This document shows positions 14,150 through 22,813 of a DNA stretch of 32,831 nt, in pieces. Origin of the DNA: an uncultured Prevotella sp. (GTDB taxonomy: Bacteria; Bacteroidota; Bacteroidia; Bacteroidales; Bacteroidaceae); the NCBI GenBank assembly GCA_934230115.1, contig CAKQEI010000025.1, positions 1 to 32,831 on the forward strand, in the 5' to 3' direction. How positions within the stretch are numbered: position 1 is the stretch's first letter; each line of letters starts with the position of its first letter. Both the position numbers and the translations under genes were made by a program. The notes under the pieces were generated by a model, which saw only the letters and a program-made list of their open reading frames with translations, did no database searches and had not been told where the DNA came from.

Positions 14150-17100
14150 ATGAAAACCGATTCCGCTTTGCACGATCATATTCGCGCCCGCATCAAGCGC
14201 AAGCCCAACCGTCTGATGAAGCGCAGTTTCATCGAGTCGGCGATGTGCAATCATAATATTGTAATCCTGCTCATGGGAATGCTCGTGGTGATGGGTTTGG
14301 CAGGACTCGTGAACATGCCTAAGCAGGAGATGCCTGTGTTCACGGTGCGTCAGGGAGCCGTGGTGGCTGTTTGTCCGGGCAGCACATCGGGCGAGATAGA
14401 GCAACGCGTGACCAAGCCGCTTGAGGATTTCATCTTCGGCTACAAGGAAGTGCGCAAGGACAAGACCTACTCCACGTCCAAGGACGGTATGGCGATTGTC
14501 TACGTAGAGCTGAATGCCGACATTGAGGACAAGGATGCCTTCTGGTCGAAGTTCAAGCACGGGTTGTCGGCTTTTAAGATGCAGTTGCCCTCATCGGTGG
14601 CAGCTGTACAGGCTGTAGACGACATTGCCGAGACCTCAGCCCTTCTTGTGACCATTGAGTCGGGACAGAAAACCTACCGCGAGCTTCGGCAGTATCTCGA
14701 CGACCTTAAGTCGCGCCTTCGCCGCATCGACGCCATATCCAATCTGCGCACCTATGGCTTGGAGATGGAGCAGCTCTCGGTCTATCTCGACCAGCAAAAG
14801 ATGGCTAAATATGGCATTGGCTCGTTCAAGATACTCAATTCGCTTGTTATGCAGGGACTTACAACCTACAGCGGTTCGGTGGAGAATGCCACTACTGTAG
14901 CCCCGATACACATCAGTGACCCTTATAATTCGGAGCTTGACGTTGCCAATCAGATTGTTTATTCCTCGCCTTCGGGCAGCATCGTCCGTCTTAAGGACGT
15001 GGCGCGCATCGTTCGCGAATATCCCTCTATGGACAAGTACATCAAGTCGAATGGCAAGAAATGCGTGCTCCTCTCCATAGAGATGCGTCCTGGCAACGAC
15101 ATTGTGAAGATGGGCAGGGACGTGCGTGGGCAAATTGACGAGTTCAAGAATGGGTTGCCCGACGAGGTGAAGCTTAGCATCATCACCGACCAGAGCCGTG
15201 TGGTGAGCGAGTCGGTGGTTAATTTTCTGCGCGAGCTTCTCATCTCGGTCATTGCCGTGATAGTGGTGGTTGTGCTGCTCATGCCTCGCCGTGTGGCAGA
15301 GGTTTCGGCATTGTCCATTCCTATCACTATATTCTCGTCCGTCGGCATCTTCTATATCTTCGGTTTCGAGCTCAACACCGTCACCCTTGCTGCTCTGATT
15401 GTTACGCTTGGCATGGTGGTGGACGATTCGGTGGTGATAATCGACAATTACATGGAAAAGCTTGGCCACGGCATGTCGCGTTGGCATGCGTCGATAGCTG
15501 CTCCGCGCGAGTTCTTCATGTCGGTGTTGTCTGCCACGCTCTCCATAAGCCTTACGTTCTTCCCCTTCCTCTTCACCATGAAGGGCGAGATGGCCGACTT
15601 CGTTAAGTCGTTTCCCTGGGCAATGTTCATCATCCTGAGCGTGTCGCTCACGGTGTCGCTTGTGCTCACGCCTTATTTGCAGTATACCTTTATACATGAG
15701 GGAATAAAGGAGAAGAAGTCTAATGCTGGCAAGCGTCTCTCGCCCCTCGACTATCTGCAGAACGGCTACACATGGCTCTTGACGCGTTGCTTCCATCGTC
15801 CGTGGCTCACGCTTGCGGGTGGTGTGGGAATGATTGTTCTCGGAGTGGTTCTGTTCTTGAAGGTGCCGCAGCGAATGATGCCTCTTGAGGAGCGCGACCA
15901 GTTTGCTGTTGAAATCTTTATGCCAAACGGCACAAAGGCGAGCCGTACGGCAGAGGTAGCCGACTCGCTTGAGCAGATACTAAAGCGCGACAGTAGGGTG
16001 ACGGCAGTAACATCGTTCATAGGTCAGGGTTCGCCACGATTCAATGTCACCTATGCTCCGCAGATTGGCGGCACCAACTTTGCCCAGTTCATTGTCAACA
16101 CCAAGGACAATGAATCGACAGCTGAGGTGCTCGACGAGTATGCCGACCGTTATGCCGATTATTTCCCCGACGCCTATGTGCGTTTCAAGCAGATGGATTA
16201 TAATAATGCTTCCTATCCCGTGGAGGTTCGCGTCAGCGGCGACAGTCTTGGCAATCTCAAAAAGGCTGCTGCTGAGATAGAAAGCTGTATGAGGCAGACT
16301 GAGGGTTTGCAGCTTGTAAGAACTAATTTTGAGGAGGCTCAGCCTGGAGTGGGCATCAAGCTCAACGAGACCGAAGCCAACCGACTTGGTATAAACAAGG
16401 CTCTGCTCACAGCCAACCTTGCCGTGCATTATGGTCCGGGTGTTCCGATGGCCTCGCTTTGGGAGGGCGACTATCCCGTGAGTGTGGTTCTGAAGAGCGA
16501 ACGTCAGGAAAGCAGTCAGTTCACCACTCTTGGTGATGAATACATTCCCGTGATGGGTGGCACAACATCGGTTCCTTTGCGTCAGTTTGCCACGATCAAG
16601 CCCGATTTTACTGATGGCTGCATAGTTCGTCGCAACGGAGTGCGCACTATTTCGGTTGTGGCAGAGCCTAAGCGTGGCTATAATGCCGACCGTCTGGCAA
16701 AGGACGTTGAGGCTCGTGTGGCAGAGCTTAAGTTGCCTCAGGGGCTTGAGGTGCATATGGGCGGAATGCTTGAGAAGGACACGGAGACCTTGCCGCAGGT
16801 GGCTTCGGGTGTGCTCATTGCCGTGTTCATCATTTTCTTCATTCTGCTTTTCCATTTCAAGCGCATCTCACTCGCCTTGGTAAATATTTCAGCCATGTCG
16901 TTGTGTGTGTTCGGAGCCGCCGTCGGTCTGCTGATAACTGGCTACGACATATCGATAACGGGCATTCTCGGTGTGGTGAGCCTTATGGGCATTCTTGTGC
17001 GCAATGGCATCATCATGCTCGACTATGCCGAGGAATTGCGCCGCGACAAGGGACTTTCTGTGCGCGAGGCAGCTTTCCAGGCAGGCGAGCGACGTATGCG

Positions 17101-17284
17101 CCCTATATTCCTTACGTCGGCTGCGGCTTCGGTGGGCGTGTTGCCCATGATGCTTGAGAATAATACCCTGTGGTCGCCAATGGCAGCCGTGGTGTTTTTC
17201 GGCACGCTCATTTCGATGGTGCTTATAGCCACGGTTCTGCCAGTGCTCTATGCTGTGGTGTTCGACAAGCAAAAGGCTTCATAA
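14150..17284 (+). CDS. RND-family efflux transporter permease
   Basis: This 1044-aa inner-membrane pump belongs to the AcrB/MexB/CzcA superfamily and uses proton import to expel substrates through the adaptor and an outer-membrane channel. It has the usual 12-segment layout with two large periplasmic loops. Proton-relay acidic residues are present in TM4 (GMVVDDSVVIIDN, Asp425 and Asp426). In TM10 the segment LVRNGIIMLDYAEE has Arg where AcrB has Lys940. FxxIxxxxxxTV-type TM1 and the family motif PGSTSGEIEQRVTKPLE are visible. The substrate is unknown. No TolC-like gene is in the window, so the outer-membrane partner must come from elsewhere. The gene converges on the thiamine cluster without an obvious terminator. 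Confidence 0.95.
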   Translation: MKTDSALHDHIRARIKRKPNRLMKRSFIESAMCNHNIVILLMGMLVVMGLAGLVNMPKQEMPVFTVRQGAVVAVCPGSTSGEIEQRVTKPLEDFIFGYKEVRKDKTYSTSKDGMAIVYVELNADIEDKDAFWSKFKHGLSAFKMQLPSSVAAVQAVDDIAETSALLVTIESGQKTYRELRQYLDDLKSRLRRIDAISNLRTYGLEMEQLSVYLDQQKMAKYGIGSFKILNSLVMQGLTTYSGSVENATTVAPIHISDPYNSELDVANQIVYSSPSGSIVRLKDVARIVREYPSMDKYIKSNGKKCVLLSIEMRPGNDIVKMGRDVRGQIDEFKNGLPDEVKLSIITDQSRVVSESVVNFLRELLISVIAVIVVVVLLMPRRVAEVSALSIPITIFSSVGIFYIFGFELNTVTLAALIVTLGMVVDDSVVIIDNYMEKLGHGMSRWHASIAAPREFFMSVLSATLSISLTFFPFLFTMKGEMADFVKSFPWAMFIILSVSLTVSLVLTPYLQYTFIHEGIKEKKSNAGKRLSPLDYLQNGYTWLLTRCFHRPWLTLAGGVGMIVLGVVLFLKVPQRMMPLEERDQFAVEIFMPNGTKASRTAEVADSLEQILKRDSRVTAVTSFIGQGSPRFNVTYAPQIGGTNFAQFIVNTKDNESTAEVLDEYADRYADYFPDAYVRFKQMDYNNASYPVEVRVSGDSLGNLKKAAAEIESCMRQTEGLQLVRTNFEEAQPGVGIKLNETEANRLGINKALLTANLAVHYGPGVPMASLWEGDYPVSVVLKSERQESSQFTTLGDEYIPVMGGTTSVPLRQFATIKPDFTDGCIVRRNGVRTISVVAEPKRGYNADRLAKDVEARVAELKLPQGLEVHMGGMLEKDTETLPQVASGVLIAVFIIFFILLFHFKRISLALVNISAMSLCVFGAAVGLLITGYDISITGILGVVSLMGILVRNGIIMLDYAEELRRDKGLSVREAAFQAGERRMRPIFLTSAAASVGVLPMMLENNTLWSPMAAVVFFGTLISMVLIATVLPVLYAVVFDKQKAS

Positions 17285-17337
17285 TACAAGCAGAAGTCTT
17301 TATAATATAAATAATGTGGCAAGGGCCTGGATGGTGC

Positions 17338-17874
17338 TTAACGCCAAATGTCGCCAAGCATTGCAGCCCCGCCGAAACCATATTTTTCTAATAGCGCCAT
17401 GCGCTCGCGAGTAACTCCGCCCAAGGCAACTACCTTTTGGTCGATAATGCCTTCGGCGGACGCTTTTTTTAATGTGGCATCGTCGAAAGCCGAACGGTAG
17501 CCTTGCTTGGAGATGCTGTCGAAGATGGGGCTAAGGAATACGTAGTTCAGCTTTGGCTTGCGCTTCACAACCTCCTCAAGCGAGTGGCATGAGCATGAGA
17601 TGGAGCCTTGATGGCAAGGTGGTGGAGTAGGGTTGCGGCGGTTGAGATGAACTCCGTGCAGATGGTATTTGGCACATAGCGCGAAATGGTCGTTCACCAC
17701 AATGCGGTTGTAGTATTCAGGGTTGATTTTGTCAATCAGCTGTCGGCATTCTTCAATGGTGGAGTCGGGTTTGCGCAGGTGAAGCAGGTCGATAGAGCCT
17801 TCGGCAAACAGACGGTTGATGGCTTCTGCCTCGCCGGCGAAGAAGTGGGGGAGAGTAATGGCTATTGTTTTCAT
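17338..17874 (-). CDS. ThiE/TenI-like thiamine-phosphate synthase family protein
   Basis: The 178-aa TIM-barrel protein belongs to the thiamine-phosphate synthase/TenI superfamily but is shorter than true ThiE (about 205-215 aa). Family landmarks are LLHLRKPD (ThiE has QLR), IVVNDHFALCAKYHLHGVHLNRR, FLSPIFDSISKQGY, VVALGGV and FGGAAMLGDIW. It probably acts as a TenI-type aromatase, or has an accessory role in thiazole handling, rather than as the main synthase, because a full ThiE is encoded directly upstream with a 14-bp gap. The division of labour is an inference. It is the last gene of the thiD-thiE cluster. Confidence 0.82.
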   Translation of the reverse strand: MKTIAITLPHFFAGEAEAINRLFAEGSIDLLHLRKPDSTIEECRQLIDKINPEYYNRIVVNDHFALCAKYHLHGVHLNRRNPTPPPCHQGSISCSCHSLEEVVKRKPKLNYVFLSPIFDSISKQGYRSAFDDATLKKASAEGIIDQKVVALGGVTRERMALLEKYGFGGAAMLGDIWR

Positions 17875-17888
17875 TATTAATAGTAATC

Positions 17889-18503
17889 TTAAAGACAGGC
17901 TTTCACCATTCTCTTCATTTCCTCCACAGGGTTCTCGGCGTTCAGCACAGCTCCGCTCACGGCAATTCCTGTCACTCCCGTCTGCATAATCTCAGGAATG
18001 TCGTCGTATAGAATTCCTCCTATTGCAACCATAGGCAGTTTGATTCCGGCTTCGTTCATTTGCTTTACGATATTGCGGTAGCCCTCGATGCCGAGAATGG
18101 CAGATAGGTTCTTCTTTGTAGTGGTGTATCGGAACGGTCCGCATCCTATGTAGTTGGCTCCTTGTCGGTAAAGGCGTTCTATATCCTCGAATGTGTTGGC
18201 AGTTCCTCCTATGATGAAGTCGGGTCCGAGCAGTCGGCGTGCTTCGTCCACAGGCATGTCGTTCTTGCCGAGATGTACTCCGTCGGCACCAGTTTCCTTG
18301 ACAAGCTCCACACGGTCGTCAAGTATAAACTTGGCTTTATATTCGGAGCATAGCTTGTGTAGCTCTTGAGCTATGGGGCGCACTTCGTCGTTGGTAGCGT
18401 CTTTCATGCGCAGCTGAATCCAACGGCAACCTCCTTCGAGTGCAAGTCGTGCACCGTCTATGTAGTTGTAGCGGGTGTTTTGGTGGGTGATAAACTGAAT
18501 CAT
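17889..18503 (-). CDS. thiE: Thiamine-phosphate synthase
   Basis: ThiE joins HMP pyrophosphate and the thiazole phosphate to form thiamine phosphate. The 204-aa sequence has the expected TIM-barrel motifs: WIQLRMKD, FILDDRVELVKETGADGVHLGKND (with the Asp pair for Mg-pyrophosphate), GCGPFRYTTTKKN, MVAIGGI and GIAVSGAV. Length and order are normal. It lies 51 bp after thiD and 14 bp before the TenI-like gene, in one transcription unit. Confidence 0.93.
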   Translation of the reverse strand: MIQFITHQNTRYNYIDGARLALEGGCRWIQLRMKDATNDEVRPIAQELHKLCSEYKAKFILDDRVELVKETGADGVHLGKNDMPVDEARRLLGPDFIIGGTANTFEDIERLYRQGANYIGCGPFRYTTTKKNLSAILGIEGYRNIVKQMNEAGIKLPMVAIGGILYDDIPEIMQTGVTGIAVSGAVLNAENPVEEMKRMVKACL

Positions 18504-18554
18504 TTCTTAAATTATTAATTATTAGTTACTTAAGTTTCGCAAGCCCTACACTCC

Positions 18555-19376
18555 TTACCTCCTTTTCGCCTCCATCCTTTTAGGCTCAAAGAAATGGTTC
18601 ACGGGTCCGTGTCCTTTGCCAATTTCTACGTCCTTGCCTGCTTCAAGGGCTTTGTAGAGATATTCCTTGGCAAGACGTATGGCGTCTGCCATGTTGTAGC
18701 CAAGGGCAATGTGTGCGGTTATGGCAGAGGATAGGGTGCAGCCAGTGCCGTGTGTGTTGCGTGTGTCCACGGTTTTAGCCTCGTATTTAGCCACTCGCTT
18801 GGAGTCGTGATAAAGGATGTCGGTTTTAGTACCCCCCTCAAGATGTCCTCCTTTTATCAGCACGTCGCAGTTGGCTTCTTGGCAGATGATGGAGGCGGCA
18901 CGGTCCATGTCGTCCACATTATTTATCTTCATGTCGGCAAGAATCTCAGCCTCAGGCACGTTAGGTGTGAGCAGCGAGGCGAGTGGCATCAGTTCGTTGC
19001 AAAAAATGCAAAGAGCGTCCTCTTGCATAAGTCGGTAGCCGCTTGTCGATACCATCACAGGGTCGATGATAACGGCGGTAGTAGGATATTCCTTCAGGGC
19101 GTCGGCAATGGCATGGATGGTAGCTGCATCGTTCACCATGCCTATCTTTACAGCTACAGGATTGATGTCGCTCATCACGGCACGTATTTGTCCGCCCACT
19201 ATTTCGGGTCGCAACGATTCAATGTCGTATACTCCACACGTGTTCTGCACAGTAATGGCAGTTATTGCTGAAGCCGCATAAACGCCCAATGCCGACATAG
19301 TCTTGATGTCGGCTTGCACTCCGGCACCGCCCACGCTGTCGCTTCCGGCTATTGTTAAAGCACATTTGTATTGCAT
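18555..19376 (-). CDS. thiD: Hydroxymethylpyrimidine/phosphomethylpyrimidine kinase
   Basis: ThiD phosphorylates HMP and then HMP-P to give the pyrimidine pyrophosphate used by ThiE. The ribokinase-fold motifs are clear: the N-terminal TIAGSDSVGGAGVQADIKTM, TVQNTCGV, and the C-terminal anion-hole motif NTHGTGCTLSSAI. The length of 273 aa is usual. It is the first gene of the cluster, with a -7 box 29 bases upstream. ThiC, ThiG, ThiH and ThiS are not in the window, so the cluster alone would support salvage of HMP and thiazole. Confidence 0.95.
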   Translation of the reverse strand: MQYKCALTIAGSDSVGGAGVQADIKTMSALGVYAASAITAITVQNTCGVYDIESLRPEIVGGQIRAVMSDINPVAVKIGMVNDAATIHAIADALKEYPTTAVIIDPVMVSTSGYRLMQEDALCIFCNELMPLASLLTPNVPEAEILADMKINNVDDMDRAASIICQEANCDVLIKGGHLEGGTKTDILYHDSKRVAKYEAKTVDTRNTHGTGCTLSSAITAHIALGYNMADAIRLAKEYLYKALEAGKDVEIGKGHGPVNHFFEPKRMEAKRR

Positions 19377-19405
19377 AATTGTTGTGTTTTTTGTTTTGAA
19401 ATATA

Positions 19406-19413
19406 CAAAGGTA
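19406..19413 (-). promoter_or_regulatory. Probable -7 box of the thiD cluster
   Basis: Read on the minus strand the bases are TACCTTTG, matching TAnnTTTG, 29 bases before thiD. No TTTG partner is clear. A leader this short leaves no room for a TPP riboswitch, and I saw none. Confidence 0.5.
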
Positions 19414-19424
19414 CTGATTTATTA

Positions 19425-20735
19425 TTAAAGACCTTTGTTTTTGTGGAGAATTTGTTCTTTCCTCATGATTAGGCTTTGCACAATTCCTCTCATAGCTAAA
19501 TACACAAGAAAAGCCAGCCACAGGGCATGGTTGTGGAGAAAAGGGCGCAGCAATAGGTATAGTGCAAAGAACATGATGGTGGACACAGCCGACGAGATGA
19601 GCATTCCGCGTGTGGCGGTGATTCCAATGAAAACTCCGTCCCAGATGAAAGCCGCCATGCCGCACAGAGGTATGAGCACAGCCCATGGGAAATATGTTGC
19701 TGAGGCTTCTATCACTGTGATGTCATTGGTGAGAAGGGCGAGAAAGGCATTGCCGCCTAAGGCATAGGCGAGAGTATAGGCAATGGCAAGGGCTGTTCCC
19801 CAACCGAACAGATGTTTTACTGTTCTGTTGAATTCCCGTTGGTTGCCAGCCCCGTGAAGTCGTCCGCACAGAGCCTCGCCAGCATAGGCAAAGCCGTCCA
19901 TTACATAGGAGAAAAGCGTGAACAGCTGCATGAGCAGGGTGTTTACGGCAAGCACAATAGTGCCTTGCGATGCTCCTGCCGAGAGGAAATAGAAGTTCAC
20001 CGACACGATGAACAGTGTGCGTAGGAATATGTCGCGGTTTACGCTGAAGAATCGGCTCATTGATGCTGTGTTGAGCAATTTGCGCCAATGGATGCGTGGG
20101 AAAAGACGTTGTCCGTAAGTGCGTGTCCAAAGGGCGAGCGACACAATGAGTCCTGCATATTGTGCCGTGAGAGTGCCGAGTGCCACTCCCTCGATGTTCA
20201 TGCCCAATACATATACAAATGTCATGCTCGCCATAATGTTCACCACGTTTTGCATGATGCTTATGAACATAGGCAGCCGTGTGTTCTGCATTCCTATGTA
20301 CCATCCCGTGAGACTGTATAGGCAGAGCATGGCAGGTGCGCCCCACACGCAGATGCGGAAATAAGTCCATGCCGCCGAGCGTATGTCGTCGGTAGGGTCT
20401 ACAAGTCTCAGTGCCAGATGGCCTATAGGTATTTGCAGTATAATTATAGCGAGCGCAATGGCCAGTGCCACTGTCATGGAGCGTGCGAGAAGCGAAGCCA
20501 CGGTGTCGAGGTCGCGTCGTCCGAGCGACTGCGATGTCATTCCGCTTGTTCCCATGCGCAGAAATCCGCACAGCCAATACATCACGTTGAATATCATGCT
20601 TCCCACAGCCACCGCCCCGATGTAGACAGGCGACCCCATATGGCCCGATATGGCAGTATCTACGAGTCCCAACAATGGCACAGTGATGTTGGAGACGATG
20701 GAGGGAAGTGCTATTTGCAGAATCTTTTTGTTCAT
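19425..20735 (-). CDS. MATE-family efflux transporter
   Basis: The 436-aa integral membrane protein has twelve predicted segments in two related halves, as in the MATE (DinF/NorM) family of cation-driven drug exporters. The N-terminus LQIALPSIVSNITVPLLGLVDTAISGHMGS is the classic MATE opening, with Asp in TM1, and FLRMGTSGMTSQSLGRRD follows. The substrate is unknown. Its start overlaps the upstream YitT-family gene by 4 bp, implying translational coupling. Confidence 0.92.
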   Translation of the reverse strand: MNKKILQIALPSIVSNITVPLLGLVDTAISGHMGSPVYIGAVAVGSMIFNVMYWLCGFLRMGTSGMTSQSLGRRDLDTVASLLARSMTVALAIALAIIILQIPIGHLALRLVDPTDDIRSAAWTYFRICVWGAPAMLCLYSLTGWYIGMQNTRLPMFISIMQNVVNIMASMTFVYVLGMNIEGVALGTLTAQYAGLIVSLALWTRTYGQRLFPRIHWRKLLNTASMSRFFSVNRDIFLRTLFIVSVNFYFLSAGASQGTIVLAVNTLLMQLFTLFSYVMDGFAYAGEALCGRLHGAGNQREFNRTVKHLFGWGTALAIAYTLAYALGGNAFLALLTNDITVIEASATYFPWAVLIPLCGMAAFIWDGVFIGITATRGMLISSAVSTIMFFALYLLLRPFLHNHALWLAFLVYLAMRGIVQSLIMRKEQILHKNKGL

Positions 20736-21625
20736 TTCATCTTGTCAAATCCCTCACCAAACACACCGTGGCAGAATGTCTGCGACACAAGAGCGTCGGG
20801 GTCGATATGGTTGACGAGATTAAATAGGTCTTGCGACTCATATTTTCGTGTCAGCACGATAAGCATCTTCACGTCCGACTTTCTGAACCATCCCTTGCCG
20901 TCTACCACTGTTACGCCACGATGTAAGTGGGTGTTCACCACATCGGCTATCTCGTCGTATTTTTTCGAGATGATAAGGAATTGCACTGTCTGTCGTGTTC
21001 CGTTCACGATATAGTCGCAGGTGATGCTTGCCACAAGTGTGAAGACTATACCGTAGACAATAGTCTCGAAACTATGGAACAGGAAGTAGGACGAGGAGAT
21101 GATGGTGCAGTCTACAAACTGCATCGCCCTACCGAAGCTCACGCGGAAATACTTGTTCAGCAGCATTGTAAGGATGTCGGTGCCGCCTGTTGAGCCATTG
21201 TGCGAGAACACTATGCCCAGACCTCCACCGCCGAGCAATGCGCCTATGAGCACGTGCATGAACTTGTCCTCGCCTGGAGTCATGATTGGGTTGGCTGCAA
21301 AGAATGGCTGCAGTATACTGATGAACAGCGACATGATGCCAACTCCAATGATGGTGCGCCAGAAGAACTGCTTGGTTAATGCCGAGAAGGCAATAAACAG
21401 CATGGCGGCGTTGAGCACAAGGATAGACGTACCCGTTGGTATTCCCGTGGCATAATAGATAAGGGCAGCGGCACCAGCCACGCCTCCCATCACCACCTTT
21501 TCGGGAAGTATGTAGGCACTATAGCCGATAGAATACATCAGAATGCCTAAAGCGAGGAAAACCATGTCCTTGCTATTGTTCCTCATTAGGCTCTTAGCCT
21601 TGCTTTTGATTTTAGATTCCCCCAT
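20732..21625 (-). CDS. YitT-family membrane protein (DUF161 and DUF2179)
   Basis: This 297-aa protein has about five N-terminal membrane segments (residues 20-180), including the YILPEKVVMGGVAGAA and NGSTGGTDILTMLLNKYF signatures of YitT. The soluble C-terminal domain (about 215-290) matches DUF2179, with the HRGVTVVDGKGWFRKSDVKML segment. The biochemical role is unknown. It is co-transcribed with the MATE gene. A candidate -7 box lies 81 bp upstream. Confidence 0.9.
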   Translation of the reverse strand: MGESKIKSKAKSLMRNNSKDMVFLALGILMYSIGYSAYILPEKVVMGGVAGAAALIYYATGIPTGTSILVLNAAMLFIAFSALTKQFFWRTIIGVGIMSLFISILQPFFAANPIMTPGEDKFMHVLIGALLGGGGLGIVFSHNGSTGGTDILTMLLNKYFRVSFGRAMQFVDCTIISSSYFLFHSFETIVYGIVFTLVASITCDYIVNGTRQTVQFLIISKKYDEIADVVNTHLHRGVTVVDGKGWFRKSDVKMLIVLTRKYESQDLFNLVNHIDPDALVSQTFCHGVFGEGFDKMK

Positions 21626-21706
21626 AGTTGTTTTGGAATAACGTTTTTATAGTCTGTTTTTTATATTTTTAGTCAGTTATATTTAGTATGTACGCTAAAT
21701 GGTGTG

Positions 21707-21714
21707 CAAAATTA
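21707..21714 (-). promoter_or_regulatory. Candidate -7 box of the YitT-MATE operon
   Basis: Minus-strand TAATTTTG matches TAnnTTTG at 81 bases before the YitT-family start, with no convincing -33 element. The surrounding DNA is very AT-rich, so a chance match is possible. Confidence 0.4.
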
Positions 21715-21788
21715 TTAAAAATTTTTTATAGCCACATTATGTTTGCCTCACTATTTTCGGCGTATGCGGTATTTTGTTGTTGCCTGTG

Positions 21789-22577
21789 TCATCTTATCGC
21801 CTTCTCAAACTGTCCGCTTTGAGCCGAACTCAATCCGCTGGCTGGTATTATGCTCTTGTTGGTGGCATACTTGAATGTCACGCTCTTCTCTCCGCTGAAC
21901 GATGTCCAGTGCAGGGTTATGTCTACGTCTTTGCCCTTGGTGTCGGGCAGTCGGTCGAGGCGGAAAGCCACAATGCCGTCGCCCCAATATCCTCCCTTCA
22001 CGCCTTGTGCGCTATGGAAGAAGGTCAGGTCGTATGGTTTGTCGGGGTTGGTGGCAGCAAGGTTCACGTAGTGTGGTGTGTCGTTGGCAGCCCATTGTGT
22101 GCGGAAGTGTATGGTCATGTATCCGTCCTCGCTCACGGTCCAGTCGCGCAGCAGCTCCACAGGGTCTTGGCGGAACTGGCTTGATGTGGCTTCTGTGCCA
22201 GGATATTCTGCCATTGGCTTTGTGAGAATGCTGTCTATCCAGTTGACGTACACCTCATATTTATGCTTGTCCACAGGCTGTGTGAGCAGTCGGAAGTTGA
22301 TGAATGCTCTCACCTCGCGGTTGCCGTAGGGTGCTGCCTTTATGTTCGAGGCAGTAATGCGTGTTGAGTCGTCGAGCTGCATGAAGAAGGCAGATCCGTT
22401 GGCGGTAGGCTTCACTGTTACGAGAGCGTTGGGGCGATTGAGTGGGAACAGTGGAAAATCGTCGTTGTCGTTGTCACACGACTGCATTATTGTGCTTGCG
22501 GCAAATGTCATTGTCGCAACCATCAGCATATACATTGCCTTTCGTAGGCTGTTTATGTTAAATACTTTTCTTGTCAT
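21789..22577 (-). CDS. NigD-like surface lipoprotein
   Basis: The 262-aa protein has a lipoprotein signal with the Cys at residue 34 (IMQSC), followed by the acidic stretch DNDNDD. In Bacteroidetes such acidic residues after the Cys act as a lipoprotein export signal, so surface exposure is likely. The rest, all beta-rich, resembles the NigD-like family (N-terminal OB-like domain, C-terminal beta-sandwich): NALVTVKP, FFMQLDDSTRI, EVRAFINFRLL, and the C-terminal FFHSAQGVKGGYWGDGIVAFRLD. NigD was named from a bacteriocin-linked locus; the function here is not known. The gene is divergent from the large A2M gene. Confidence 0.82.
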   Translation of the reverse strand: MTRKVFNINSLRKAMYMLMVATMTFAASTIMQSCDNDNDDFPLFPLNRPNALVTVKPTANGSAFFMQLDDSTRITASNIKAAPYGNREVRAFINFRLLTQPVDKHKYEVYVNWIDSILTKPMAEYPGTEATSSQFRQDPVELLRDWTVSEDGYMTIHFRTQWAANDTPHYVNLAATNPDKPYDLTFFHSAQGVKGGYWGDGIVAFRLDRLPDTKGKDVDITLHWTSFSGEKSVTFKYATNKSIIPASGLSSAQSGQFEKAIR

Positions 22578-22609
22578 GGTTAAAATTGTTTATTAATCTT
22601 TAGTTGGGG

Positions 22610-22641
22610 CAAAGTTACAATATAATATTTGAAAAAGCAAG
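22610..22641 (-). promoter_or_regulatory. Promoter of the NigD-like gene
   Basis: Minus-strand TAACTTTG (22617-22610) lies 20 bp from CTTG (22641-22638), one base off TTTG. The leader would be about 25-30 nt. Confidence 0.65.
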
Positions 22642-22705
22642 AAAGATTGGTAGGATTTAAACAAGTGGCATGAATAATCTTTAGCGCAAACTTTCGCTTA
22701 AATGT

Positions 22706-22736
22706 TTTGCCGTTTTGCATAATTCCACTAACTTTG
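22706..22736 (+). promoter_or_regulatory. Promoter of the A2M-DUF1573-ispH operon
   Basis: TTTG at 22706-22709 and TAACTTTG at 22729-22736 are 19 bp apart, a good Bacteroidetes promoter, giving a leader of about 70-75 nt. Confidence 0.75.
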
Positions 22737-22813
22737 TAAAAGATATACGCAATTATCATGCAATATATCACAATGCACAGCATATTTAGAAGAAAACCAA
22801 AAGAAAACAGATT

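Noticed and set aside
14636..15796. 386-aa open frame antisense to the RND permease
   Set aside because: His- and Arg-rich low-quality translation; the plus frame has the TM4 acidic pair and full permease topology.
19377..19424. TPP riboswitch before thiD
   Set aside because: The leader is only about 30-48 bases long and has none of the conserved thi-box segments.
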